A stretch of 64,000 nucleotides of DNA from Ryuthela nishihirai (Eukaryota; Arthropoda; Arachnida; Araneae; Heptathelidae): assembly GCA_038380435.1 (NCBI GenBank), contig JAWZYU010000013.1:13033901-13097900 (forward strand). Reading direction: 5' to 3'. Position 1 is the first letter of the stretch; every line of letters begins with the position of its first letter. Made by a program: the position numbers and the translations under genes. Shown piece by piece: positions 46,592 to 57,741 of this stretch. Below the pieces are notes generated by a model that was not told the DNA's origin, searched no databases, and worked only from the letters and a program-made list of their open reading frames with translations.

Positions 46592-48776
46592 GTAAATAAC
46601 TTTCGTCTTTAGAAAGCTATTTCCTTGCTTTCTAAATTAGATTTATCTAAATTAGATGGTCTACAGAATAACTATTATTCTCCCCTTTTTACTTTTAATT
46701 TATTAACACTCAGTTTAAAAAGTAACCCAAAGTGCAAAATAACCGAAAATTCATTTTAAAAAAATTTCACTTTTTCTTCTTTTTCGTATGCATAAAATGT
46801 GATTTTTGTTTCTAAATAGTGTACAGTTAATGCATATATTTACGAAATAAATATTATATATTTGTTTAACATTTATTTATTATTGTACTTATATGTGGTT
46901 TAGTTATTTTAACTTCATATATAAGAATTGCATTAAGAATTTCACCAAAACCTTTCGAGTGCAAAGGGACAATTAAATTGCTCAAATTCTCCAAGAAATA
47001 AGATTTTCATGATACATTTGGCTTTTGGATAATTGTTTCATATAGATGTTTAATAGATGTATAAAACTAAAATCATTTGAATTAAAACACACACATTTGT
47101 ATTTTACACACAAAGTATAATAATTTGACTTTATACAAAATGTGGGTTGTAAAAATTTAAATTGTTAAAAATTATAGAAAATTTTGAAACAAAAATATTA
47201 ATAGGATATTTCATTGTAAAATTGCAATAATTGAAAGGAATGAATTTTCCCAAAAGGGGCCACCTGGGACATTTCTTATGTTTGTGTGTTGGAGGGGGGG
47301 GGGGGGGGTAATATTTTTCTAGGAGACCTAATAGAGAACTTTCTATGGTAGTAAGAGAAATTAAAAGGAATCTTGTCATAAATAGAATTGATACTCACAA
47401 AACAAGTAAAACTTATAAAATTTACTATTAAAATAAGGCAGAACATAAATTCTATAGCAAGATGAGGCTGTTTTCATTGCATAAATATTAAAATTCAAAT
47501 TAGTTGTGATTTTAATAATATATGTCATTTTCTTCAACTGACTTATTTCTATATTTAATCTTTGTTGCAATGTAAAGAGAATATTTCTTGCATAGAAATA
47601 GATAGCTCCCAAAAATTAAGAACATTATAAAATATTAAACTCATGCAATCTCTAAACTGAACCCTAGGTTCTGTGAAACACAGTTTGAAAGTCAGATGCA
47701 GAAAATTACATACTCTTACAAATCACAACTTTGTTTTATCTCAATAATATCATCTATTGACCATATCCAGTGGTCAGCAATAAATGTTTCAAAAGTAGGC
47801 TCTCTGTTTTTGCAAATTTCTTTTTTTTAAATATTTTTTAAATATATTTTTATATTAAAACCAAGAAATGTTAATTTAAAATGATTATTTTGATTTAATT
47901 TAGAAATAATCAAGAATGCAAAAGTTATTACAAAAAAATCCATGTGAAATGTACTTCTTCATTACAATTTCTTACTCTTGGCTTTCTTCAATAGTTGACT
48001 GATGTTTATGATGCAAAGATGATCCAGTCTGAATGGAAAACCTTTGGATCCTTTGATGCAAAGGTTTTCCATTATATTACTTATCATTAAACCTGCAACC
48101 TGTTTCATCATCAAATGTGTTGACTGCAGTAAGTTCAGGTCATAAATCATTTTAGCTTATTAATCTCCGTGAATTTTATTTAAATAAAAGACAGTTTTAC
48201 ATTGCACTCTCAAATTTCAGAGTTTAATAGTGGGCTCTTGCAAACCTACTACTCATCACTGGCCATCAGTTATATGGTCATCTAGTCTCATGTATTATAC
48301 TGCCGTACAGAGGAAATTGTCACAAGTATATGACCTGTTAACTCTGGTAACTGGTTGTATTGCATTGGACCTGTGCTCTGCTGGGAAGTCGACAAGCTTT
48401 AGTTATACCGATAATTCAATAATGTAAAAATAGAAAATCAAAACTTTTGAAATTGCATTTTTTTTTAATTATTTTATTAATTTGGATATTTTAATGACAA
48501 AGTGATGACTTTGAGTGAGAAACCCTGCATTTTAAAATATTCACAGCACACCAGATTTCAAATGGTGGCACACCAGTGTGCTGCTACACATAGTTTAAAA
48601 AACACTGCATTAGTCATTAACAATAACACTTTTTTCATTCTTTATTTTAATGTGTACTGAAATTTCCATTTATTGAAGGATATTTTTAGCATATTATGAA
48701 TTGTGAGAATGCAGATTTTTACCACATTGAATATTGTGAAAAATTAGTTTATTACTTGATATTTTTATCTATGTAG
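46592..48776 (+). other. Chk2-like gene, intron 1 (2,185 bp)
   Basis: GT at 46592, AG at 48775-48776. The interior is AT-rich with a long G run at 47297-47309. No element termini were recognised. Confidence 0.7.
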
Positions 48777-48901
48777 ATTTGATTAAAAAAACATATTCAT
48801 TTGGAAGAGGTGAAGTCTGCGATTATTGCTTTAGCAATTCAGAACTAAAAAGGCATCCTACCTTTGTTGCGTACAGCAAAATTCATTTTGTTGTGACTAA
48901 A
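48777..48901 (+). CDS. CHEK2: Chk2-like, coding exon 2 (first half of FHA domain)
   Basis: Acceptor atctatgtag then 125 bp to the donor aaa|gtaagt. It encodes DLIKKTYSFGRGEVCDYCFS and then NSELKRHPTFVAYSKIHFVV. The FGRG and YSKIHF strings are the two phosphopeptide-binding elements of FHA domains (GR and S-K-x-H), and YSKxHF plus the CDYCF string match Chk2 specifically. The FHA domain binds phosphothreonine to let activated Chk2 dimerise. Phase 0 at the 3' end. Coding use is normal and there are no frame defects. Confidence 0.9.
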
Positions 48902-48971
48902 GTAAGTACTAAATTTTAATTGTGATATTTCTTCTTTAATTTATATGTATTATATTACAATTAAAATGTGT

Positions 48972-51063
48972 ATCATCATCATCATCCTCAAGCAGCTATG
49001 GGCTACTAACTCACTTCAGAGGTCCATCCAAACCATGCAATTTAGTTCTCCAAGCACATCTGCCTTGAGCTACATCTGCTGCATCTAGCCAATGCATACC
49101 AATTCTAACAAGGTCCTTTGACACCTTCTGCACATTGCATCCTAGGTCTCCCTCTCTTTCTGAGGCCTTTAGGCACACTATTCATAGCCCTATTCGCTAA
49201 TCTATAATTATCCATACAGGCAACATGTCCAAACCAATGGAGTCTCTGCACAATATGCTACTTAAAAGAGGTTGCCGACTCCTTTGCCTAACCTCATCAT
49301 CACTTACAAAGTTGAACCACCTAATGCCCAAGATACTGCGTAAGCATCTAGAATCAAAAGCATCTAGTTTTACAAAGCATCCAAGTTTCACTATCATAAC
49401 TAACCCTAGAATGAACCAAACTATTATACAATCTAATTTTAGTCTTTAGGTGTATATGCCTATTTCTCCACACTCTCCATAAATTCCAAAAATCCCAGAG
49501 GCAATCGCTATTCGTCTGTTAATCTCATGACACACATCACCAGTATCTGTTACATAACTCCCAAGATAATTAAACTGAGGCACCTGCTCAAGATGAACTG
49601 TTCAGATTAACTGAACCACAGCCTGCCTGATCAATTTCCAAACTTTAGTTTTCTCTCTGTTTATCACCAAACCTACTCTATTACCAGTATCATCAACAGC
49701 TCAAATGAAAGAGTTTGTCTCATCAACATCATTTGCCAAAAGGGGTAATCAGAAATTTTCATATCTCCAGACCATTTAAAGCCAAAATCTTTCTCTTGCA
49801 GTGAATTTTGCATAACATAATCAATAACCAAGCTAAAGAGAAAAGGAGACAAAATGCACCCTTGTTGAACACCAGAAGCAATGCTAAACCAATTGCTACA
49901 AGCCTTATCAAATCTCACACATGGCTCACTGTTATTACACAGAGAGCTTTCATTATGTTAACTAACTTGTCTGGTATACCATATGATCTCACAATCAACC
50001 ACAAATTATGACGATCAACAGAGTCGAAAGCCTTTTTGAAATCAACAAAGCTAGCAACCAAAGGTTTCTGAAACTCTAAACATTTCTCAAGAATCTGCCT
50101 AAGTGAAAATATCTGATCCACACATCCCCTACCACTTCTGAATCCACATTGCTCATCACACAATAGCCTGTCAACCAGATTCTTAATTCTATTAAGCACA
50201 ATCATGCAAAGAACTTTACCTGGAACAGAGAGTAGGCTGATACCCCTATAGTTATCACAAGCACCTTTTTTGCAATCACCTTTTTTGAAAATAGGGATAA
50301 TAATAGCTGTGGTAAAATCCTTAGAAACCATGCCTTTATCACAAAAGATACTCAAAATTTCAGCCATCCAAGTGGTAACCGAAACATTCCCAGCTCTAAG
50401 CATTTCCACAGTAATTTCATCTACCCCTGGGGATTTATGAAGTTTAAGTTTAGAAACAGCCAAAATAACTTCAGATTGTGTTATAGGGCCAACATTAAAG
50501 CTGCCAATGCATCTATCATCATTACAAACAATGGGAGTAGAACTAACCTCATTGTTTAGAACATCACTGAAATGCTCAGCCCACCTAGCCATGACAGAAT
50601 CCTCACCTTCTATCCACCTTCTATAACCTTGTTTATGCTTCAATCCTTGTATACCTGTCCATTTTCTACCACAGAAAACATTAACTCTCTGGTACAGTTC
50701 TCTGTTGTGCTGTCTAACTGCTTCCTCGGCTTTGTCAGCCAAACCATCAAGCTAAAGATTCTTATCAGCAGCTAACTGATCCTTTACAAGTTTATTAAGC
50801 TCTCTGTAATGCTTTCTATTAGGACTAGTAGGGTATTGATTAAAGACATTCCTGCAGTTCTTTCTTTCTGAAATAAGCTCAAGTGCCTTATCACTCAAAT
50901 AATTCTGTCTCCTCTGCTCCTTTTTCCTAAAAGAATACTGTTAGTTTCCAAAAAAGCCTGTTTAAAATATCCCCATTCTTCCTCAACTTCAGTAGTAAGC
51001 AAACCATGACTGCCATAATGACTAAGTAAGTTATCATGGTAAGCTTTAGCTATAACTGGGTCT
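48972..51063 (-). mobile_element. RTE LINE, copy B, 5'-truncated and dead
   Basis: The minus strand ends at 48972 in agctgcttgagg plus GAT repeats. It carries most of the RT region (49915-50742 open, with FVDFKKAFDSVD) and the C-terminal segment (49197-49397). Relative to copy A an 18-bp deletion near 49745 removes the YADD catalytic box, so it cannot code for active RT. Similarity to copy A ends near 51063, inside the region between endonuclease and RT. Confidence 0.85.
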
Positions 51064-51379
51064 TCCCTACATTTGAATCTTTTGCCGTTTTCTGCCACTC
51101 TCTCAACAAAATGCCTTACTACACTCTGCTAAGCACAAATATACAATTAGGAAGAGTTCTGACCACTCAAACCTCCTCAAACTTCCTCCAAATAATTTAC
51201 ATGAAACATTCCCCTGCACCCATAACCACAAGAACTACCTAACTCCCACTTTCTAATGACCTGATCATAATAATAAAAAACAGTTCACTAACACTTTCAA
51301 CAACACTACAAAAATTAAATTCCTAAATACCTTCAATAACTTGTACCATATTTTTGCCATATTTCGAAACAGCAAATAG

Positions 51380-51746
51380 GTGGGGCACATCAGGCTCATA
51401 ATCTATAGTTCTCAGGTTCGAATCCCACCTGGGCCAGCATTGAGGTTTATCTCTGCAAAGTTCCACGCCCTGCCCTCCTCTGTCAGTAGAGGACACCAGT
51501 GGGCTTGGAATGGCCATTGTCCATCAGATAGGATGTTAGGCTATGACCCCATATGCAGTAGAGCCATATCCTGGGCACATTAAACAACATGCTGGATGGC
51601 TGTGATGGGAGGCTACAATCATGTCTCCCAACCTGTCCAGTGGGTCACCTCCCCCAGCTTTCTCTGAACATTCAGGGTCCTTGTGATCTGGCCATTTATT
51701 CCATTCTGTGCAAAAAAAAAGTGCCCCTTAGAGGTAAAATAACCCA
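51380..51746 (+). mobile_element. SINE-A copy, diverged, 5'-truncated
   Basis: Starts around catcaggctcataatctat with B box caggttcgaatccc; the A-box part is missing. The body and 3' end (agaggtaaaataaccca) are recognisable. The anticodon triplet again reads CAT. Confidence 0.82.
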
Positions 51747-52390
51747 AAGGAAGAGATATTACCCCTTTTCAGCCTATTATAAAATATATTATACATATCC
51801 ACTTACATGTGACCATTCCCACAAATTATCCAAGAAAGGATGATAAAATATCCAAACGTAAATGTCACATTCACACCAAATCTTACACCTTAGGCCACCA
51901 ACAATCCACAGTTACTCTAAGTTACATTTCTACATTATACAGTTCAATGTCACACTTTTCTTGAGCACTGCTATCTCTTCGCTGAGCCCACGAACAACAA
52001 ACTGACCAAGTTTTCTTTATCAATGGAGGATCCATTTCATTACATTGAGTAGACCTGCTAGTCACAAAGTAAACCTCATTTCACTGAAAAGCTTTCAGTC
52101 TTATGTTTTACAGAAAAAATTATTATTTATCCCTAACTAGATTAGTGATTAGCATATCTGACTACTAACATCAGTGGGTCATGTCCTTGTATAAGTGTTT
52201 GTATGTTGTTTGAGAATCCAGGACAAGTCTAATATAACTTCTAGGTTAATTCTATCATTTGTGTAGGAAAGTACTTTTTTTCCTGTAGTTACAAAGAAAA
52301 ATCTCCCAGTGTATGAACAAAAAGTAGAAAATACAAATTTGAATTGAAAAGTAATAAAATATTATGATATATATTATCAGTAATTATATA

Positions 52391-55300
52391 CAATTTTGGA
52401 CATTTGAAAAGGTTATTATGTCAAATTCAGCATGAAGGGAAATTTAAATTACAATCTCAATTAAATCGTGCACAGTTTCACATTATTACATAACCACAGT
52501 TTATCCTATATACTACATATAACCACTAGATTAAAATGTGTTTCATAAATACAATTACATTTATCATAAAAATCACCAATTCTCATGGGATGTATAGGAA
52601 TATCTTGATAAATCTCACAACCCAAATAAAGACAATAGATATTATGAAACCTTCAATCTTATCCCCAGAGATAAAGCAATATATGCATATAAAAACGAAA
52701 GTGCATTCCGTAGCAATAGTAGAAAACAGACAATACTTTTAAACCTAGTTTATAACAACCACAAATCTATTTCACCAATTCTCATGGGATATATATTTTT
52801 TTCTAATTATTCATGGGCCACTTTATTTTGGTAATTATTTAAAGAGGAGTAATGATGTCATTATTGTGTTTTTTTTATAAAAGAAGTATGTGAAAGTAGT
52901 CCAATTTTCTCCATAAACTCCAAACCAAAATTCTATCTCTACCACTGCTTTGTACAATTTTTTTTATAAAACATCCTAAAATCAAAACGCATAAAATTGT
53001 AAGCAACACACCACCAATCCACACTCAAAATGAGCCCAGTGGTTAAATAACAATGTGCTAAAACAATTGCAAAACACCCAAAATCATGAATGCTTAGGTG
53101 ATCTGCAGTCAAAAAAATTTTTGTTAATTCAAAAAACCTTATAATGGTCCAAACAGCCAGTGAAAGGTAATTAAGATGGCAGAATAGTGCTTTCTGGATG
53201 TTGCAAATTATCCACCAGTATGGATATTAAAGGCAGTAATTTCTCTTTACAGGGAGGGAGGATGGAAAGCATCACCAAGGCGTGGGTCTGCTTCTCAGCA
53301 GACATGCTAGTGATGCTCTTCTAGGATATGAGTGCATTAATGAAAGGTTTCTTACAGCAAAATTTCAGACAAGCATTAAAGACTTGAATGTTATCTGCTG
53401 TTATGCCTCCAGAGGATGCTGATGAGGATGAGAAGGATAGGTTTTATGAACAACTTCAGGATATTTTGAATTCTGTCAAGAAAGGAGATATTACCCTTGT
53501 TCTTGGTGACTTCAATGCCAAAGTTGGTACTGACTCTGACCTTTCGGGAGGAGTAATAGGCCCTTTTGGTATTGGTAGCTGCAATGGCAATGGGCAGCGT
53601 CTCCTGCAGGTAAGTAAACTCAATGGATTCAGAATAACTAAAACTTATTACAACACCGTGACATACATAAATACACATGGGTTACACCCGATAGGCTGCA
53701 TAAGAATATGATTGATTATATATTAATTAACAGCAAATGGGCTAGTTCTGTTAGGAATACCAGGTCATATAGGGGAGCTGAAATTGGATCTGACCATTAC
53801 CTTGTTAAAAGTGTCTTGCAACTTAAACTTAAAAAGTGTTGTGCTAGGGTTAAAAAAATTGCTTTTAATACTGAAGCTCTGAAAGACCCAGTTATAGCCA
53901 AAGCTTACCATGATAGGTTACTTAGTCATTATGACAGTCATGGTTTGCTTAATACTGAAGTTGAGGATGAATGGGGCCATTTTACACAGGCTTTTTTGGA
54001 AACTAACAGTACTCTTTTAGGAAAAAAGGAGCAGAGGAGGCAGAATTATTTAAGTGATAAGGTACTTGAGCTTATTTCAGAAAGAAGGAACTGCAGGAAT
54101 GTCCTTAATCAGTACCCTACTAGTCCTAATAGAAAGGATTACAGATAGCTTAATAAACGTGTAAAGGATCAGTTAGCTACTGATAAGAATCTTTGGCTTG
54201 ATGGTTTGGCTGACAAAGCTGAGGAAGCAGTTAGGCAGCACAACAGCAGAGAGCTGTACCAGATAGTTAATGTTTTATGTGGTAGAAAACGGACAGGCAA
54301 ACAAGGATTGCAGGATAAACAAGGTAAGGTTATAGAAGGTGAGGATTCTGTCATGGCTAGGTGGGCTGAGCATTTCAGTGATGTTCTAAACAATGTGGTT
54401 AGTTCTAATCCCATTGTTTGTAATGATGATAGATGCATTGGCAGCTTTAATGTTGGCCCTATAACACAATCTGAAATTATTTTGGCTATCTCTAAACTTA
54501 AACTTCATAAATCCCCAGGGGTAGATGAAATTACTACAGAAATGCTCAGAGCTGGGAATGTTTCGGTTGCCACTTGGATGACTGAAATTTTGAATAACTT
54601 TTATGATAAAGGCATGGTTCCTAAAGATTTTACCAGAGCTATTATTATCCCTATTTTCAAAAAAGGTGATTACAGTTCTTGTGATAACTATAGGGGTATC
54701 AGCCTACTCTCTGTTTCAGGGAAAGTTCTTTCCATGATTGTGCTTAATAGAATTAAGAATCTGGTTGACAGGCAATTGTGTGATGAGCAATGTGGATTCA
54801 GAAGTGGTAGGGGATGTGTGGATCAGATATTTTCACTTAGGCAGATTCTTGAGAAATGTTTAGAGTTTCAGAAACCTTTGGTTGCTAGCTTTGTTGATTT
54901 CAAAAAGGCTTTCAACTCTGTTGATCGTCATAATTTGTGGTTGATTGTGAGATCATATGGTATACCAGACAAGTTAGTTAACATAATGAACACTCTCTAT
55001 AATAACACTGAGTCGTGTGAGAGTTGGTAAGTCTTGTAGCAATTGGTTTAGCATTACGTCTGGTGTTCGACAAGGGTGCATCTTGTCTCCTTTTCTCTTT
55101 AGCTTGGTTATTGATTATGTTATGTGAAATTCACTGCAAGGGAAATATTTTGGCCTAAAATGGTCTGGAGATATGAAAATTTCTGATTTAGATTATGCTG
55201 ATGATTTAGCCCTGTTGGCAAATGATGTTGATGAGATGAACTCTTTCATTCGAGCTGTTGATGAGACTGGTAGTAGAGTAGGTTTGGTTATAAACAGAGA

Positions 55301-56453
55301 GAAAACTAAAGTGATGAAAATTGGTCAGGCAGGTTGTGATTCAGTTAATCTGAATGGTTGCAGTCTTGGAGCAGGTATCACAGTTTAATTACCTTGGGAG
55401 CTATGTAACTGATACTGGTGATGTGCGGCATGAGATTAACAGACAAATAGGTATTGCTGCCGGGACTTTAAGAATCTATGGAGATTGTGGAGAAATAGGC
55501 GTATACACCTAAAGACTAAAATTAGACTGTATAATAGTTTGGTTCTTTCTAGGGTTAGTTATGGTAGTGAAACTTGGATGTGGTGTAAACAAGATAACAG
55601 GAAACTAGATGCTTTTGATTCTAGATGCTTACGCAGTATCTTGGGTATTAGGTGATTAAACTTTGTAACTAATGATGAGGTTAGGCAAAGGAGTCTGCAA
55701 CCTCCTTTAAGCAGCATATTGTGCAGAGAGAGACTCCGCTGGTTTGGCCATGTTGCCCGTATGGATAATTATAGATTGGCGAATAGGGTTATGAACAGTG
55801 TGCCTAGAGGCCTCAGAAGGAGGGGGAGACCTAGGATGCGGTGGGCAGACAATGTCAAACAGGACCTTGTTAGAATTGGTGTGCAGTGGCTGGATGCAGC
55901 AAATGTAGCTCAGGACAGATATGCTTGGAGAATTAAACTGCGCGGTCTGGTTGGACCTCCGTAGCCCATGGCTACTTGAGGATGATGATGATGATGAAAT
56001 GGCTCTTTCTTGAAAGTTCATAATTATTTACTTAATAAAATCACTTAATACCAAAGATACTGCTTTAACACAGATTTGTGGTTGTTATAAACTAGGTTTA
56101 AAAGTATTGTTGTCTGTTTTCTACTATTGCTATGAAATGCACTTTCGTTTTTATATGCATATATTGCTTTATCTCTGAGGATAAGATTGAAGGTTTCATA
56201 ATATCTATTGTCTTTATTTGGGTTGTGAGATTTATCAAGATATTCCATACGTCCCATGAGAATTGGTGATTTTTATGATAAATGTAATTGTATTTATGTA
56301 ACACATTTTAATCTAGTGGTTATATGTAGTATATAGGATAGACTGTGGTTATGTAATAATGTGAAACTGTGCAAGATTTAATTGAGAGATTGTAATTTAA
56401 ATTTCACTTCATGCTGAATTTGACAAAATAACCTTTTCAAATGCCCAAAATTG
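52391..56453. mobile_element. TA-flanked fold-back transposon with 380-bp inverted repeats, interrupted by LINE copy C
   Basis: Arms 52391-52768 and 56072-56453 are reverse complements, about 95% identical by eye, with outer ends caattttggacatttgaaaa and caattttgggcatttgaaaa. TA borders both sides (52389-52390, 56454-56455). Removing LINE copy C leaves about 1.3 kb of non-coding sequence. The TA duplication suggests a Tc1/mariner-superfamily MITE with very long TIRs. Both arms keep a 60-70-codon open stretch, but that follows from their identity and is not evidence of a gene. Confidence 0.8.
53238..55996 (+). mobile_element. RTE LINE, copy C, 5'-truncated, dead
   Basis: Starts in the endonuclease (tttacagggagggaggatgg) and ends at ggctacttgagg with a (GAT)n tail at 55996. 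The coding blocks are broken: 53388-53711 and 53708-54148 (endonuclease GDFNAKVGTDSDL and IGSDH), stop TAG at 54146, 54206-55030 (RT fingers and palm, FVDFKKAFNSVD with an Asp-to-Asn change beside the catalytic strand), frameshift at about 55028, TGA in place of a Cys/Gln-type codon at 55125, then 55173-55388 with YADD and 55719-55964 with RERLRWFGHVARMDN. It is in the sense orientation of the Chk2 gene. Confidence 0.87.
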
Positions 56454-56629
56454 TATCCATTTTGTAAATTCATTTTATTTAGCCTTATATTACTTTACAA
56501 TTGAGGAATGTTTACCATTAAGGTTGAAATATGCACCTCATTTATAATTTTGAAGTTGGTGTTAGGTGAGAATAAATTGAGTATGAAGGCTTTCTTTTCA
56601 ACTGAAGAAATAAATCCACTAATTTTTAC

Positions 56630-56818
56630 AAGCTTTTGATCTAAGGGATCTGAGTTCGAGCCCCGGGTAAGGCATGGTTGTGTGTGTTGTTTTTCTGCTG
56701 AAGTCTTTCCATCCTCACAGGCCTTCTACTATGGCGTATAAACTGACAGGCTCCTGTCAGACCTCTATGGCAAGCAGCTGCTTGAGGGGGTATTTATTTA
56801 TTATTATTTTATTTTTAT
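56630..56818 (+). mobile_element. SINE-B copy, 5'-truncated
   Basis: Starts in the anticodon region (ttgatctaagggatctg, then gttcgagccccgg) and runs to gctgcttgagggggtattta plus AT tail. Confidence 0.88.
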
Positions 56819-57055
56819 CCCTTTTAATGAAGTTTTAATTTGAAATCATTATAACATAATTATATATATATCATTGTTTAAATTTGTAAACATGATAGTT
56901 CACTGGTCAGTGTTCTCAATAATGGTAATATTTAACTTATATACAAATGCCATGAAATAATAACTTTAATTTCTCTTATTCATATAAATTAAATAGCAGC
57001 CATTTGTTTTTTCAGTGATGAAAGTGTTTTAATTGCAATTACTCTTCATTTTTAG

Positions 57056-57134
57056 GAAGAAACTTCTACAGGAAGTCATGCTTTGATTGAAGATTTGAGT
57101 AGCAATGGAACATTTGTGAATGGCATTAAAATTG
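57056..57134 (+). CDS. CHEK2: Chk2-like, coding exon 3 (second half of FHA domain)
   Basis: Acceptor cattttag then EETSTGSHALIEDLSSNGTF and VNGIKI, ending one base into a Gly codon at G|gtaagt (57134/57135). SSNGTFVN is the signature FHA loop, present as SGNGTFVN in vertebrate Chk2. The FHA domain is therefore almost complete across exons 2-3; its last strands and the kinase domain must lie past the right edge, because I find no further exon before 64000. Confidence 0.9.
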
Positions 57135-57664
57135 GTAAGTCATTAGTTATTTTAAACCTAAATGGAGAAAAATTCTGTATTGTTGTGTAGTGATTATAGA
57201 TTTTGATGAAAAACTATCACATATTCTAACTCTAATGCCTTGGGAGTATTCCAGTTACAAAATAGAATGGATAAACAGTAAAATTTTTCTAATATCAACC
57301 TCAAGCATCAGAGTGAATTTTACTTTACTTCAATTGAATGGCACAGTGTTTCAGTATCAATGTTAAATTATATGAACAGTAATAATTTAAGTACATTTAC
57401 ATACAGGCAATAGAGAATCAAATTCGAGGCTTTGTAACTGGTTAAATTTTCTGGAAACAAATGGCTGAAGAAAAATATAAGATGTTAATTAAACTATCCA
57501 AATTTTGAACATATCCATTTAGTACTTAAAGAATTATAGAGGTTTGAATAACAGGTGTGTCAATCATAAGAATTCTCCCCAGAAGTCAATTACAACTTTA
57601 AAAAACAGTATTATTTCAAGCCACTTAATAAAATAAGTGTATGTTTTAGAATATTGTGCAAATA

Positions 57665-57741
57665 TACTGCTCACAAAAATTAGGGGATATTTCAAAATGA
57701 ATATGAAGCGAAGAAATATCCCCTAATTTTTGTGAGCAGTA
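57665..57741. mobile_element. 77-bp solo-TIR MITE of the Tc1-like element at 61717
   Basis: tactgctcacaaaaattagg runs into gatatttcaaaatga, and its reverse complement follows after about five bases. It is the end sequence of the Tc1-like element joined to itself. TA flanks it (57663-57664 and 57742-57743). Confidence 0.88.

Larger units (their letters stand above)
48902..57055 (+). other. Chk2-like gene, intron 2 (8,154 bp), packed with transposons
   Basis: gtaagt donor, tttttag acceptor. It contains RTE LINE copies B (antisense) and C (sense), a SINE-A, a TA-flanked fold-back with 380-bp arms and a SINE-B. The insertions account for well over half of its length. Confidence 0.8.
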
